DNA of 5,987 nt from Treponema sp. (GTDB lineage Bacteria; Spirochaetota; Spirochaetia; Treponematales; Breznakiellaceae), in assembly GCA_031275515.1 (NCBI GenBank), contig JAISOQ010000181.1, forward strand, positions 1 to 5,987, in the 5' to 3' direction. Every line of letters begins with the position of its first letter. The first letter of the stretch is position 1. The notes under the pieces were generated by a model. That model did no database searches. It was not told the DNA's origin and saw only the letters and a program-made list of their open reading frames with translations. Shown here piece by piece: positions 1 to 5,978 of the stretch. The translations under genes were made by a program, and so were the position numbers.

Positions 1-752
1 TCCATGCTTACCGCGCCGCCCCCCAGGTTGTACACCGCCGCCCCTTCAAAATCCTTCTCCGCGGCAGCGATAAAAGCCTTGGCCGTATCATCGGCGTACT
101 GGAATTCCGCCGTACCGCCATAGGAAATCTCATAGGCTTCCCCGCGGACAGCCGCTTTGACAGCCGAAGTCGGGGTGGAAGTCATGCCTTGATCCCGCAA
201 AGGGCCGTAGACCACAAAGGGCCGCAGGGCGATGCTGGAAATTCCCGCCTCCTCGTAATAGACCTTCGCCGCCCGCTCATTGTCCTGCTTGTAGACGCCG
301 TAGAAGGACCGGGGGATGAGGGGTGAATCGTGGCTGAATTCGCCTCCCGGATAATCGGCGGCGTTTCCGTAGACCGCGGTGCTGCTGGAATAGACCACCT
401 TTTTAAGCCCCGCGGCGCGGGCCGCCTCAAAGATATTCACCGTTCCTTCCACATTCACCCTGGCCCCCAGAGAGGGATTCGCCCTGCAGAAAGGCATCTG
501 CAGCGCCGCGAGATGAATGATTCTCTCAGCCCCGGAAAGGGAAACGGCAGCTTTACAGAGATCCGGATTGGTAATATCTCCGGGTATGGGAATGATCCTG
601 TCGATGTCCGTCCGCTTCATGATAAGTCTGAGTTTTTCCAGTTTTTCCGGGTGGGGCATCAAGGCATACACTTTGTGGCCCGATTCCACCAGATTCTTCA
701 CCACCCAGCCGCCTATACAGCCGCTTGCCCCGGTTACAAAATAAACGCTCAT
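1..752 (-). CDS. NAD-dependent epimerase/dehydratase (extended SDR), 3' end outside window
   Basis: The frame is open from the ATG at 752 to the window edge, giving 250 residues without a stop; the C-terminal part is missing. It has the extended-SDR Rossmann motif TGASGCIG (7-14), GDI (58-60), HLAA (80-83), YSSSTAVYG (121-129), the catalytic pair Tyr151/Lys155 (YGVYK), RPFVVYGP (177-184), and YNLGGG near the cut. These are marks of the UDP-glucose 4-epimerase/dehydratase superfamily, whose members epimerise, dehydrate or oxidise sugars and sugar acids with bound NAD. The specific substrate cannot be told. GGAGG lies 7 nt before the ATG, and TAATG joins it to the GntR gene with a 1-nt overlap, implying coupled translation. 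Membership of the cluster suggests a sugar-like or polyol-like pathway substrate. Confidence 0.9.
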   Translation of the reverse strand, partial: MSVYFVTGASGCIGGWVVKNLVESGHKVYALMPHPEKLEKLRLIMKRTDIDRIIPIPGDITNPDLCKAAVSLSGAERIIHLAALQMPFCRANPSLGARVNVEGTVNIFEAARAAGLKKVVYSSSTAVYGNAADYPGGEFSHDSPLIPRSFYGVYKQDNERAAKVYYEEAGISSIALRPFVVYGPLRDQGMTSTPTSAVKAAVRGEAYEISYGGTAEFQYADDTAKAFIAAAEKDFEGAAVYNLGGGAVSM

Positions 753-1474
753 TACTCAACCTCCGTTTCGTAAAAAAATGCCTTTTCCACATTCCGTATA
801 TGCTCTTCCATTGCCGTCGCACTTTGCTCCGGGGCATGGATCTTCAAAGCCGTGAGGATAGCGTCGTGATCCCTTATGGTGTTATGGCGGATGTTGGGCA
901 TCGCATTAGTCTTTTGACGTATCATCAGGGCCAGCTTATTGACGGACTGCATGAAAACAGGAAGGACCCGGTTGGCCGACGCCTTCATGATGATCCCATG
1001 AAGTTCCAAATCCCGCTCAAAAAAGAACTGTTCATTGTCGATATTGGCCGCAGCCTGGCTGATATTGTCCTCTATCCGCGAAATATCCTCATCAGTGATG
1101 TTACGGGCGGCGATACGGGCTATCCCCGATTCAAGTATACGCCGGGCTTCGTACAGATCGTGGTAGAGGCTGGAATCAAGGTGAAATACGATGTCCAGAT
1201 GCTCTACCACATCTTCCGGCTCAAGGCTCTTCAGGTACGCCCCGGCGCCCTGGCGTATATCAATGATGTTCATCACTTGCAGGGCCTTGAGGGCCTCCCG
1301 GAGTATGGGCCGTGATACGCCGATAAGCTCACAGAGCCGCCGCTCCGAAGGGAGCTTTTCCCCCACCTGGATGCTGCTGCTCTTGATGAGATTGATAAGA
1401 TTCTCAACAATACGCTCCACGGTGCTGGATCTTTTAATATTGCTGAAGGCGTATTGACTGAGAGAATCATTCAT
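752..1474 (-). CDS. GntR family transcriptional regulator, FCD (FadR-type) subfamily
   Basis: A 240-residue DNA-binding regulator. Residues ~18-80 are a GntR winged helix-turn-helix (GEKLPSERRLCELIGVSRP, then LREALKALQ and the wing RQGAGAYL). Residues ~100-235 are an all-helical FCD ligand-binding domain with the characteristic metal/ligand set Asp155-x3-His159, His203 and His225. Such proteins usually repress catabolic operons and are released by a carboxylate-type metabolite. Its gene starts with ATGA overlapping the SDR stop, without a clear ribosome binding site, so it probably depends on translational coupling. Its TAA overlaps the next ATG. Being fourth in the cluster, it would regulate its own synthesis if, as inferred, it binds the inverted repeat at 5902-5920. 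Confidence 0.93.
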   Translation of the reverse strand: MNDSLSQYAFSNIKRSSTVERIVENLINLIKSSSIQVGEKLPSERRLCELIGVSRPILREALKALQVMNIIDIRQGAGAYLKSLEPEDVVEHLDIVFHLDSSLYHDLYEARRILESGIARIAARNITDEDISRIEDNISQAAANIDNEQFFFERDLELHGIIMKASANRVLPVFMQSVNKLALMIRQKTNAMPNIRHNTIRDHDAILTALKIHAPEQSATAMEEHIRNVEKAFFYETEVE

Positions 1475-2241
1475 TTTGATACCCAGCCGCAGTCCACCAG
1501 CAGATCCGTCCCGGTGATAAACGAAGCGGCGTCGCTTGCCAGGAAGTAGATCGCCTCGGCAATTTCTTCCGGTTCCGCCCAGCGGTCAAACGCCTGCTCG
1601 TGTTCCCGCAGTTTCTTTACTTCCTCGAAGGGCATACCGGTACGGGTCGATTCAAGCTGAATATCGCTGCGCAGCATAGGCGTATCGACGGACCCGGGAC
1701 TGATGGAATTGACGCGGATGTTGTATTTCGCCAGTTCCCAGGCAACCGCACGGGTAAAGGCGATGATGGCCCCTTTGGTAGACCCGTAGATCGCGTGTTC
1801 GGTCTGTCCAACATGACCGGAAACGGAACCCATGTTTACGATGGCGCCCCGTTTCTGCCGCTTCATAATCGGCATCACATACTTCGTAAAGAGAAAATGG
1901 CCGCCTATGTTGATGTGGGTTACGTTTACAAAATCTTCCCAAGTGGTGTCCTCCAGGGGCTTTACCACCACAATGCCGGCGTTGCAGTTCAGCACATCGA
2001 CCCGCCCCCACTTCTCTTCCACCTGGGCGACCATTGTTTTTACATCTTCTTCCGATCCGACATCACCCTGAAAGTCGATACACTCGACGCCCAGCCTGCG
2101 TATCTCCTCCCCTACGTCGTGTATTCCTTTACCCCGGGCAATGATCGCCACATGGTAACCTTCTTTGGCGAATTTTATCGCCGCAGCCCGGCCTATACCT
2201 GCCGATGAACCGGTAACAATCGCTGCTTTCCTGTCTGTCAT
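1471..2241 (-). CDS. SDR family NAD(P)-dependent oxidoreductase (FabG-like)
   Basis: A 256-residue classical short-chain dehydrogenase/reductase, complete and of normal length. It shows the cofactor motif TGSSAGIG (10-17), GDV with Asp60 contacting adenine, NAG (87-89), and the catalytic set Asn111, Ser139, Tyr152, Lys156 (YGSTK), followed by SPGSVDTPM and the usual C-terminal FITGTDLLVDCGW. Arg36 at the end of the second beta strand, with no acidic residue there, hints at NADP(H), but this is weak. It likely interconverts a hydroxyl and a ketone of the pathway intermediate, possibly making the beta-keto acid used by the BKACE protein. The start at 2241 has AGGAG 6 nt upstream and begins MTDRKAAIVTG. 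The frame stays open upstream to 2445, but that part overlaps the BKACE gene and has no SDR character. The TGA stop overlaps the next ATG. Confidence 0.93.
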   Translation of the reverse strand: MTDRKAAIVTGSSAGIGRAAAIKFAKEGYHVAIIARGKGIHDVGEEIRRLGVECIDFQGDVGSEEDVKTMVAQVEEKWGRVDVLNCNAGIVVVKPLEDTTWEDFVNVTHINIGGHFLFTKYVMPIMKRQKRGAIVNMGSVSGHVGQTEHAIYGSTKGAIIAFTRAVAWELAKYNIRVNSISPGSVDTPMLRSDIQLESTRTGMPFEEVKKLREHEQAFDRWAEPEEIAEAIYFLASDAASFITGTDLLVDCGWVSK

Positions 2242-2260
2242 AACGTTCTCCTGTTGTTTT

Positions 2261-3061
2261 CTAGTTTTGTAACCCGGCCATTTCCCGGGCCTGCGCCGGA
2301 GTAGCCGCTTCCCGTCCCAGGGACCGGGAAATATCGGCAATCTCCTTAACCAGCTCATGAGTTGCGGCAATCTTCCCATTTTGCAGATAGGGCCAGTCCT
2401 CGGTCCCAACCCGTACATTGTCGCCCTGGGTAATGGCCGCCGCAAGAATATCCATCTGTTCCGCGCACATGATGCTGACGGTGATCACGCAGTTTTCAGG
2501 CATCAGGCTTTTGCGGTAGAGGTACTCTTGCACTGTGGGCGGCGACCAGGTTCCGCCGGGCCAGCCCAGGAAGAAAGTGGTGATATAGGGGGGATCCAAA
2601 AGGCCCTTTTTGATGAGCTGATTGAGGTTCCAGATGGAACCGGGATGCCATATCTCCCATTCAGGCTTGACCCCGTACTTCCGGCAGGCCGCGCAGTATT
2701 CCTCCAGCTCTGCAAGGGGGTGCAGCACATCGCAGTTCACCTCGGTAAAGGCTTCCGCATGGTGGTTCGCTATGATCGACACCATGTCGGACTTCTGTTC
2801 AAAAAGCTCGATCCGTTCCTGGAGAGGTATACTGGACATACCGCTCTGGATGATGATGTCGCTTTTAGCCCGCACTCCGTTAATGACTTCCGGCCACTGG
2901 CCCTCCGCATGGGTATGGAGGATGGCGGCGCCGGCTTCACGGCACTTTATCGCTTCTTCAATTATTTCAGGGGCCTTCCTGGGATAATCAACCTTTGGGT
3001 TGAGCCAGCAGATATTCGGCGTGGCAACAATAACCAGAGGCTTCTGTTTAATTCCACTCAT
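2261..3061 (-). CDS. BKACE family (DUF849) beta-keto acid cleavage enzyme
   Basis: A 266-residue TIM-barrel protein of the beta-keto acid cleavage enzyme family, whose characterised members use a metal ion (Zn in Kce) to condense a beta-keto acid with acetyl-CoA and release acetoacetate plus a new acyl-CoA. Visible family marks are the HxH pair His49/His51 (HTHAEG), Glu221-Asp222 in RVGTEDWPYLQNG (third metal ligand and neighbour), LGWPGG (165-170), and the C-terminal ending GREAATPAQAREMAGL. It is slightly shorter than most members. The residues after HxH (Ala-Glu-Gly instead of the usual x-Arg-Asp/Glu) and the segment IQSGMSS, where ISTGG is common, are atypical and suggest an unusual substrate. 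The start is fixed by AAGGAG 7 nt before the ATG; the SDR gene follows 19 nt after the TAG. The family is highly diverse, so the keto acid cannot be named. Confidence 0.88.
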   Translation of the reverse strand: MSGIKQKPLVIVATPNICWLNPKVDYPRKAPEIIEEAIKCREAGAAILHTHAEGQWPEVINGVRAKSDIIIQSGMSSIPLQERIELFEQKSDMVSIIANHHAEAFTEVNCDVLHPLAELEEYCAACRKYGVKPEWEIWHPGSIWNLNQLIKKGLLDPPYITTFFLGWPGGTWSPPTVQEYLYRKSLMPENCVITVSIMCAEQMDILAAAITQGDNVRVGTEDWPYLQNGKIAATHELVKEIADISRSLGREAATPAQAREMAGLQN

Positions 3062-3101
3062 TCTGATACTCCTTACGTCTTCTGTTCTTTCTATATTTGA
3101 A

Positions 3102-3125
3102 CCGGCTTACCGGCGGTTTTTACCG
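3102..3125 (-). other. two abutting small hairpins between the fusion gene and the BKACE gene
   Basis: In the 71-nt gap after the M24 stop codon, the mRNA strand reads CGGTAAAAACCG followed at once by CCGGTAAGCCGG. Each is a 4-bp stem with a 4-nt loop. An alternative 5-bp pairing AACCG/CGGTT would exclude both. No T run follows, so this is not an intrinsic terminator. It might mark mRNA processing or tune expression between genes, or be incidental. The rest of the gap holds the BKACE ribosome binding site. Confidence 0.3.
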
Positions 3126-3132
3126 ATGGCAG

Positions 3133-5877
3133 TTACACCCTTATGATGGTTTTAGGCATGATGGTCATCTTGCGGCAGCCGTCACGGGTAACCACGTAGC
3201 AGTCCTCCACGCCGATGAGGGCGCCCTTATAGGGTTCCCAGGCCTCAATCTCGAAGACCATGTTTTCCTCAAAGGGCCGGTCAAGCTGGCCCAGGGCCCC
3301 GAAGATGTGCTGGTCCTCGCACTGGAGCCCGATGGAATGGCCGATGCAGAAGGCAATCCCGTCGGGGACCGTCTTTTTGTACCAGGCCAGGGCTTCGTCG
3401 CTCAGGGCCTTCATGTTCACCCCCGGCCTGATCCGTTCCTCAAAGTAATGCTGGAAGTCGAGGAGCCCCTGGATCAGCTTGTCCGCCTCGGGGGGCGCCT
3501 CGCCGGCCACCACTTCCTGATTAATGTCCGCCACATAGCCCTGGCAGATGCCGCCAAAGTCCAGGCGGACGATTTCGCCCCGCTTTACCGCCCTGCCCGT
3601 GCCGGGAGCCTCGGGATCCGAATCGCCAATGGTCAGGGTCAGGTGATCCCAGTCATCGGCGCCATATTTCAGAAGGGCGTCCCTGCCGATTTTGAGGAGT
3701 TCCAGGTCTGTCACCCCTTCCTTCACCGCGGCGATGGTATCCTTGAGGGCCGCCTCGGTGATGTCCGCGGCCTTTTGCAGATACTCGATCTCCAGGGGGG
3801 TCTTCACCAGCCGGAGGTCCAGAAAGGCCAGGTCTGCGGTAACCACGGTCATACCCCCGTCTTCGGCCAGGGCGTCGATGAGGAATTTGGGGGCCGTGGA
3901 CTCAAGGCCCACCCGTTTGCCCGCCAGTCCCCAGGCGCGGATTTTGGAACGGATGGCCCGGCCCGCGTCGGCCTGGCTTTCAATCCCCGCCAGGTCGTGA
4001 AACCAGCTGAACCGCTCCACGCTCTTAAAGACGTTCCAGTGGATCACCGTGCCTTCCCCCTCCCGGCGTATCAGGGCCAGGTTGGGGTACTGGTTGTTCA
4101 ACGACAAAAGGATGGGATTGGCGGAACTGTGCAGTACGGGCATCCCCGAAAGGTAATACACATTCACCGGCGACGCGGCGATGAGTAAGTCAAGGTCATA
4201 TTGAGCCATAACCTCGGCGGCTTTTTTGCTGTTGTACCCTATGGGTTCCATGTTTTGTACCTCCGGCAGATTTTTATTTATCGGGATGGACGGGGCAAGC
4301 CGTTCGAGAATCTCGACGGTACGTTCCTCATCCGCCATTTTTTCAATTTCACCGGTCTTTACCGGACGTCCTTCGATATGGGAAAGGTAACCCGCCAGTA
4401 TGGCGGTGATGGCGTTCATCGACTGCTCCGGGGTAAATTCAGGGTCCCGGTTCTCCAGGATGCACCGGGCGAAATGCCGGTCCGTTTCCCGCACCGAGAT
4501 GGTGTAGTATTCCGGGAAGGCGGCGTGTTCAATATCGGGCTCCACCCACTTCTGCTGGTTTTCCCCCATCCGTTCATCGTAGGAACAGAAACGCACCGGT
4601 TTTTCCCAGGCGTGGTTTTCAAAGATGCTTCCCTTGGTGCCGAACACCTCCATACTGTTATAAGGGGTGGTCTGCTGGGTAAAACTCACCATCACATCCG
4701 CCACGGCGCCGTTTTCGTACCGGGCTATGGCCGCCGCATTGTCCTCGGCCTTTTCCGGCAGGTTAATCGCCTGCTTCGCGAGGCACGCGGTTACCTCCGC
4801 TGCCTTGGAACCGATGATATATTCGATAGCGGCGAATTTATGGGCCGCCATATCCATCAGGGCGCCGCCTCCGGCTTTGATGGGGTCCCCCTTCCAGAAG
4901 CCGCTCCGGGAAAGGCCGTCGATTTCATCCACCCCTTCGTAAGCCCTGACCATCAACACGTCCCCAATGAGGCCCTGTTTTACGATGTCGTGTATATACA
5001 CGTGGGCAGGGAGGAAGCGGTGGTTTTCGGCGATCATGAACTTGACCCCCGCGTTCTTGCAGGCGGCGATCATCTTCCGGCAGCCTTCGACGGTTGTACC
5101 CATAGGTTTTTCGCAGAGTACATGCTTGCCTGCCGCGGCTGCCCGGCAAACCATCTCTACATGGTAGACATGGGGAACCATGACCAGGACCGCATCAATG
5201 TCCGACGCCAGCATCTCGTCCAAATTATCGTAGGGGATCATCACCCCGTCCTTGTACGTCAGGGCCATCTTTTTGGCGTTCTCGCAGCTGCGGTCATAAA
5301 TGGCCGTGTAGGCGATAATATCCGAGCCCCGGTCGCCGTTGGAGTGGAAATGGAATGCCTGCCCGGCGCCGATAATGCCGAACCTGACCGCCCCCGCAGG
5401 CCGTTTGATTTGCCCGGCGGCCTTCCTGAGGTCCTCCACGTCCCCTTTCAGGAACTGGTCGAGAAAAAGTTCAAAGATGCGCTGGAAAAGCGCCGCCTGG
5501 GGTTTGGGGCCTGTGTATTTGATATACCCCGCCATCTGGGCCACCAGGGAGTAGATGTTCCCCTTGAGGATATCCGTCACGGTCTTTTTACTGATGAAAA
5601 AAATCACCGATGCTGTTTCCGGCGCGCCGTAATAAGCTGCGCAGGCCCCGTTTTCAAACCTAATGGCGTATACCTCATCATCCAGGTTGAACTGAAACGT
5701 TCCCTTTATACCCCGCATCTCGTAACGGATGACGCCGGTTTGATTGCAAGCCTGAGCGAAAAAAGTAAACCCTTCCCGTATATCCTCAAACTGTATAGCG
5801 CCCTTCCCGATTTTTTCCCGGTACTTCCGGTACAAAGCTTCGTCCGCCGGCGTAAGGCTGTCTGACAACAACTCCAT
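3133..5877 (-). CDS. SCP2-like / Gfo-Idh-MocA oxidoreductase / M24 peptidase-fold fusion protein
   Basis: A 914-residue, probably cytosolic protein with three modules. Residues ~15-145 resemble an SCP2 sterol-carrier fold (helical start, beta stretch around FQFNLDDEVYAIRFENG, helical end LKGNIYSLVAQMAGYIKYTG), suggesting a hydrophobic-ligand pocket. Residues ~163-530 are a Gfo/Idh/MocA NAD(P)-dependent dehydrogenase: Rossmann motif GIIGAG (167-172), CEKPMG with Lys257, and GGGALMDMAAH giving Asp342 and His346, the family's usual Lys/Asp/His set. Residues 543-914 form a complete M24 (creatinase/aminopeptidase P) unit with metal ligands Asp773, Asp784, His847 (GHSIGL), Glu878 and Glu891. The M24 part would hydrolyse or lyse a C-N or related bond, and the oxidoreductase would oxidise a hydroxyl; substrates are unknown. 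Both enzymes are normally separate proteins. A full ribosome binding site and ATG occur at the M24 junction, so this may be two genes joined by loss of a stop codon, or one frame with two products. Domain assignments are firm; the fusion's status is open. Confidence 0.85.
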   Translation of the reverse strand: MELLSDSLTPADEALYRKYREKIGKGAIQFEDIREGFTFFAQACNQTGVIRYEMRGIKGTFQFNLDDEVYAIRFENGACAAYYGAPETASVIFFISKKTVTDILKGNIYSLVAQMAGYIKYTGPKPQAALFQRIFELFLDQFLKGDVEDLRKAAGQIKRPAGAVRFGIIGAGQAFHFHSNGDRGSDIIAYTAIYDRSCENAKKMALTYKDGVMIPYDNLDEMLASDIDAVLVMVPHVYHVEMVCRAAAAGKHVLCEKPMGTTVEGCRKMIAACKNAGVKFMIAENHRFLPAHVYIHDIVKQGLIGDVLMVRAYEGVDEIDGLSRSGFWKGDPIKAGGGALMDMAAHKFAAIEYIIGSKAAEVTACLAKQAINLPEKAEDNAAAIARYENGAVADVMVSFTQQTTPYNSMEVFGTKGSIFENHAWEKPVRFCSYDERMGENQQKWVEPDIEHAAFPEYYTISVRETDRHFARCILENRDPEFTPEQSMNAITAILAGYLSHIEGRPVKTGEIEKMADEERTVEILERLAPSIPINKNLPEVQNMEPIGYNSKKAAEVMAQYDLDLLIAASPVNVYYLSGMPVLHSSANPILLSLNNQYPNLALIRREGEGTVIHWNVFKSVERFSWFHDLAGIESQADAGRAIRSKIRAWGLAGKRVGLESTAPKFLIDALAEDGGMTVVTADLAFLDLRLVKTPLEIEYLQKAADITEAALKDTIAAVKEGVTDLELLKIGRDALLKYGADDWDHLTLTIGDSDPEAPGTGRAVKRGEIVRLDFGGICQGYVADINQEVVAGEAPPEADKLIQGLLDFQHYFEERIRPGVNMKALSDEALAWYKKTVPDGIAFCIGHSIGLQCEDQHIFGALGQLDRPFEENMVFEIEAWEPYKGALIGVEDCYVVTRDGCRKMTIMPKTIIRV
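4249..4264 (-). promoter_or_regulatory. internal ribosome binding site and ATG at the M24 module
   Basis: Inside the fusion gene the minus strand carries GGAGG (4264-4260), 8 nt, then ATG (4251-4249), in frame with the M24 module at Met543. Starting here gives a 372-residue M24 protein of normal stand-alone length (3133-4251). Just upstream, around 4270-4282, the other two forward frames each contain a TAA, and the in-frame Lys codon AAA differs from TAA by one base. The oxidoreductase homology also ends just before this point. Together these suggest an ancestral gene boundary: either a recent or artefactual stop loss, or a real fusion that also makes a separate M24 protein. Confidence 0.7.
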
Positions 5878-5885
5878 TATCTTTA

Positions 5886-5891
5886 CTCCTT
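5886..5891 (-). promoter_or_regulatory. ribosome binding site of the first gene
   Basis: AAGGAG lies 8 nt upstream of the ATG at 5877. This strong Shine-Dalgarno match fixes the start of the fusion gene. Confidence 0.85.
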
Positions 5892-5901
5892 AGGGAACAA
5901 C

Positions 5902-5920
5902 TGGTAAACTTATCTTACCA
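5902..5920. promoter_or_regulatory. candidate operator, 19-bp inverted repeat at the transcription start
   Basis: The minus strand reads TGGTAAGATAAGTTTACCA: perfect 6-bp arms TGGTAA/TTACCA around a 7-nt centre, beginning about five bases after the -10 box. This is a classic position for a repressor operator. GntR-family operators usually contain GT...AC half sites, present here, but FadR-type sites generally have closer half sites (TGGT-N3-ACCA), so assigning it to the GntR/FCD gene of this cluster is inference. It could also form a 5' hairpin in the mRNA. Confidence 0.6.
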
Positions 5921-5925
5921 ATCTT

Positions 5926-5955
5926 ATAATATCCCCTGTTTTTTGAAATTGTCAA
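5926..5955 (-). promoter_or_regulatory. sigma70-type promoter of the cluster
   Basis: On the minus strand there is a perfect -35 box TTGACA (5955-5950), an 18-nt spacer, and a -10 box TATTAT (5931-5926, five of six consensus bases). Transcription should start around 5918-5920, about 40 nt upstream of the first ATG. The spacer is one base longer than optimal. This is the only convincing promoter seen in the window and it precedes the first gene of a tightly packed unidirectional cluster, so it probably drives all five genes. An inverted repeat sits at the predicted start site, implying repressor control. Confidence 0.85.
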
Positions 5956-5956
5956 C

Positions 5957-5978
5957 AAAAAAATAAAAATTCTTTTAT
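5957..5978 (-). promoter_or_regulatory. AT tract upstream of the -35 box (UP-element-like)
   Basis: Directly upstream of the -35 hexamer lies a stretch that is A/T at all but one position, with A and T runs. Such tracts can act as UP elements contacting the RNA polymerase alpha subunits. It stands out against the GC-rich coding DNA. The T runs could instead be the tail of a terminator for a gene outside the window, since the GC-rich bases at 5979-5987 might be part of a stem whose other arm is cut off. The window is too short here to decide. Confidence 0.35.

Noticed and set aside
330..773. Plus-strand open frame of 147 residues near the left end
   Set aside because: It lies opposite the epimerase gene, whose minus-strand reading has the Rossmann motif, Tyr151/Lys155 and a strong ribosome binding site.
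725..1315. Plus-strand open frame of 196 residues opposite the GntR regulator
   Set aside because: Antisense shadow of a clear GntR/FCD gene, in register with its codons, with no domain or start signal.
2242..2445. Upstream extension of the SDR frame to an ATG at 2445
   Set aside because: The extra 68 residues overlap the BKACE gene, are arginine/proline-rich without SDR similarity, and the ATG at 2241 has a good ribosome binding site and the standard SDR N terminus.
3102..3125. Intrinsic terminator after the fusion gene
   Set aside because: Stems are only 4 bp and no T run follows on the minus strand.
3097..4188. Plus-strand open frame of 363 residues opposite the M24 part
   Set aside because: Same antisense register effect. 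The minus strand encodes a complete M24 enzyme with all metal ligands, and the plus frame shows no family features.
4201..5865. Long plus-strand open frame of 554 residues opposite the oxidoreductase part
   Set aside because: It is in register with the minus-strand codons and exists because the fusion gene almost never uses TTA, CTA or TCA codons. The translation shows no recognisable domain, starts with TTG and has no ribosome binding site.
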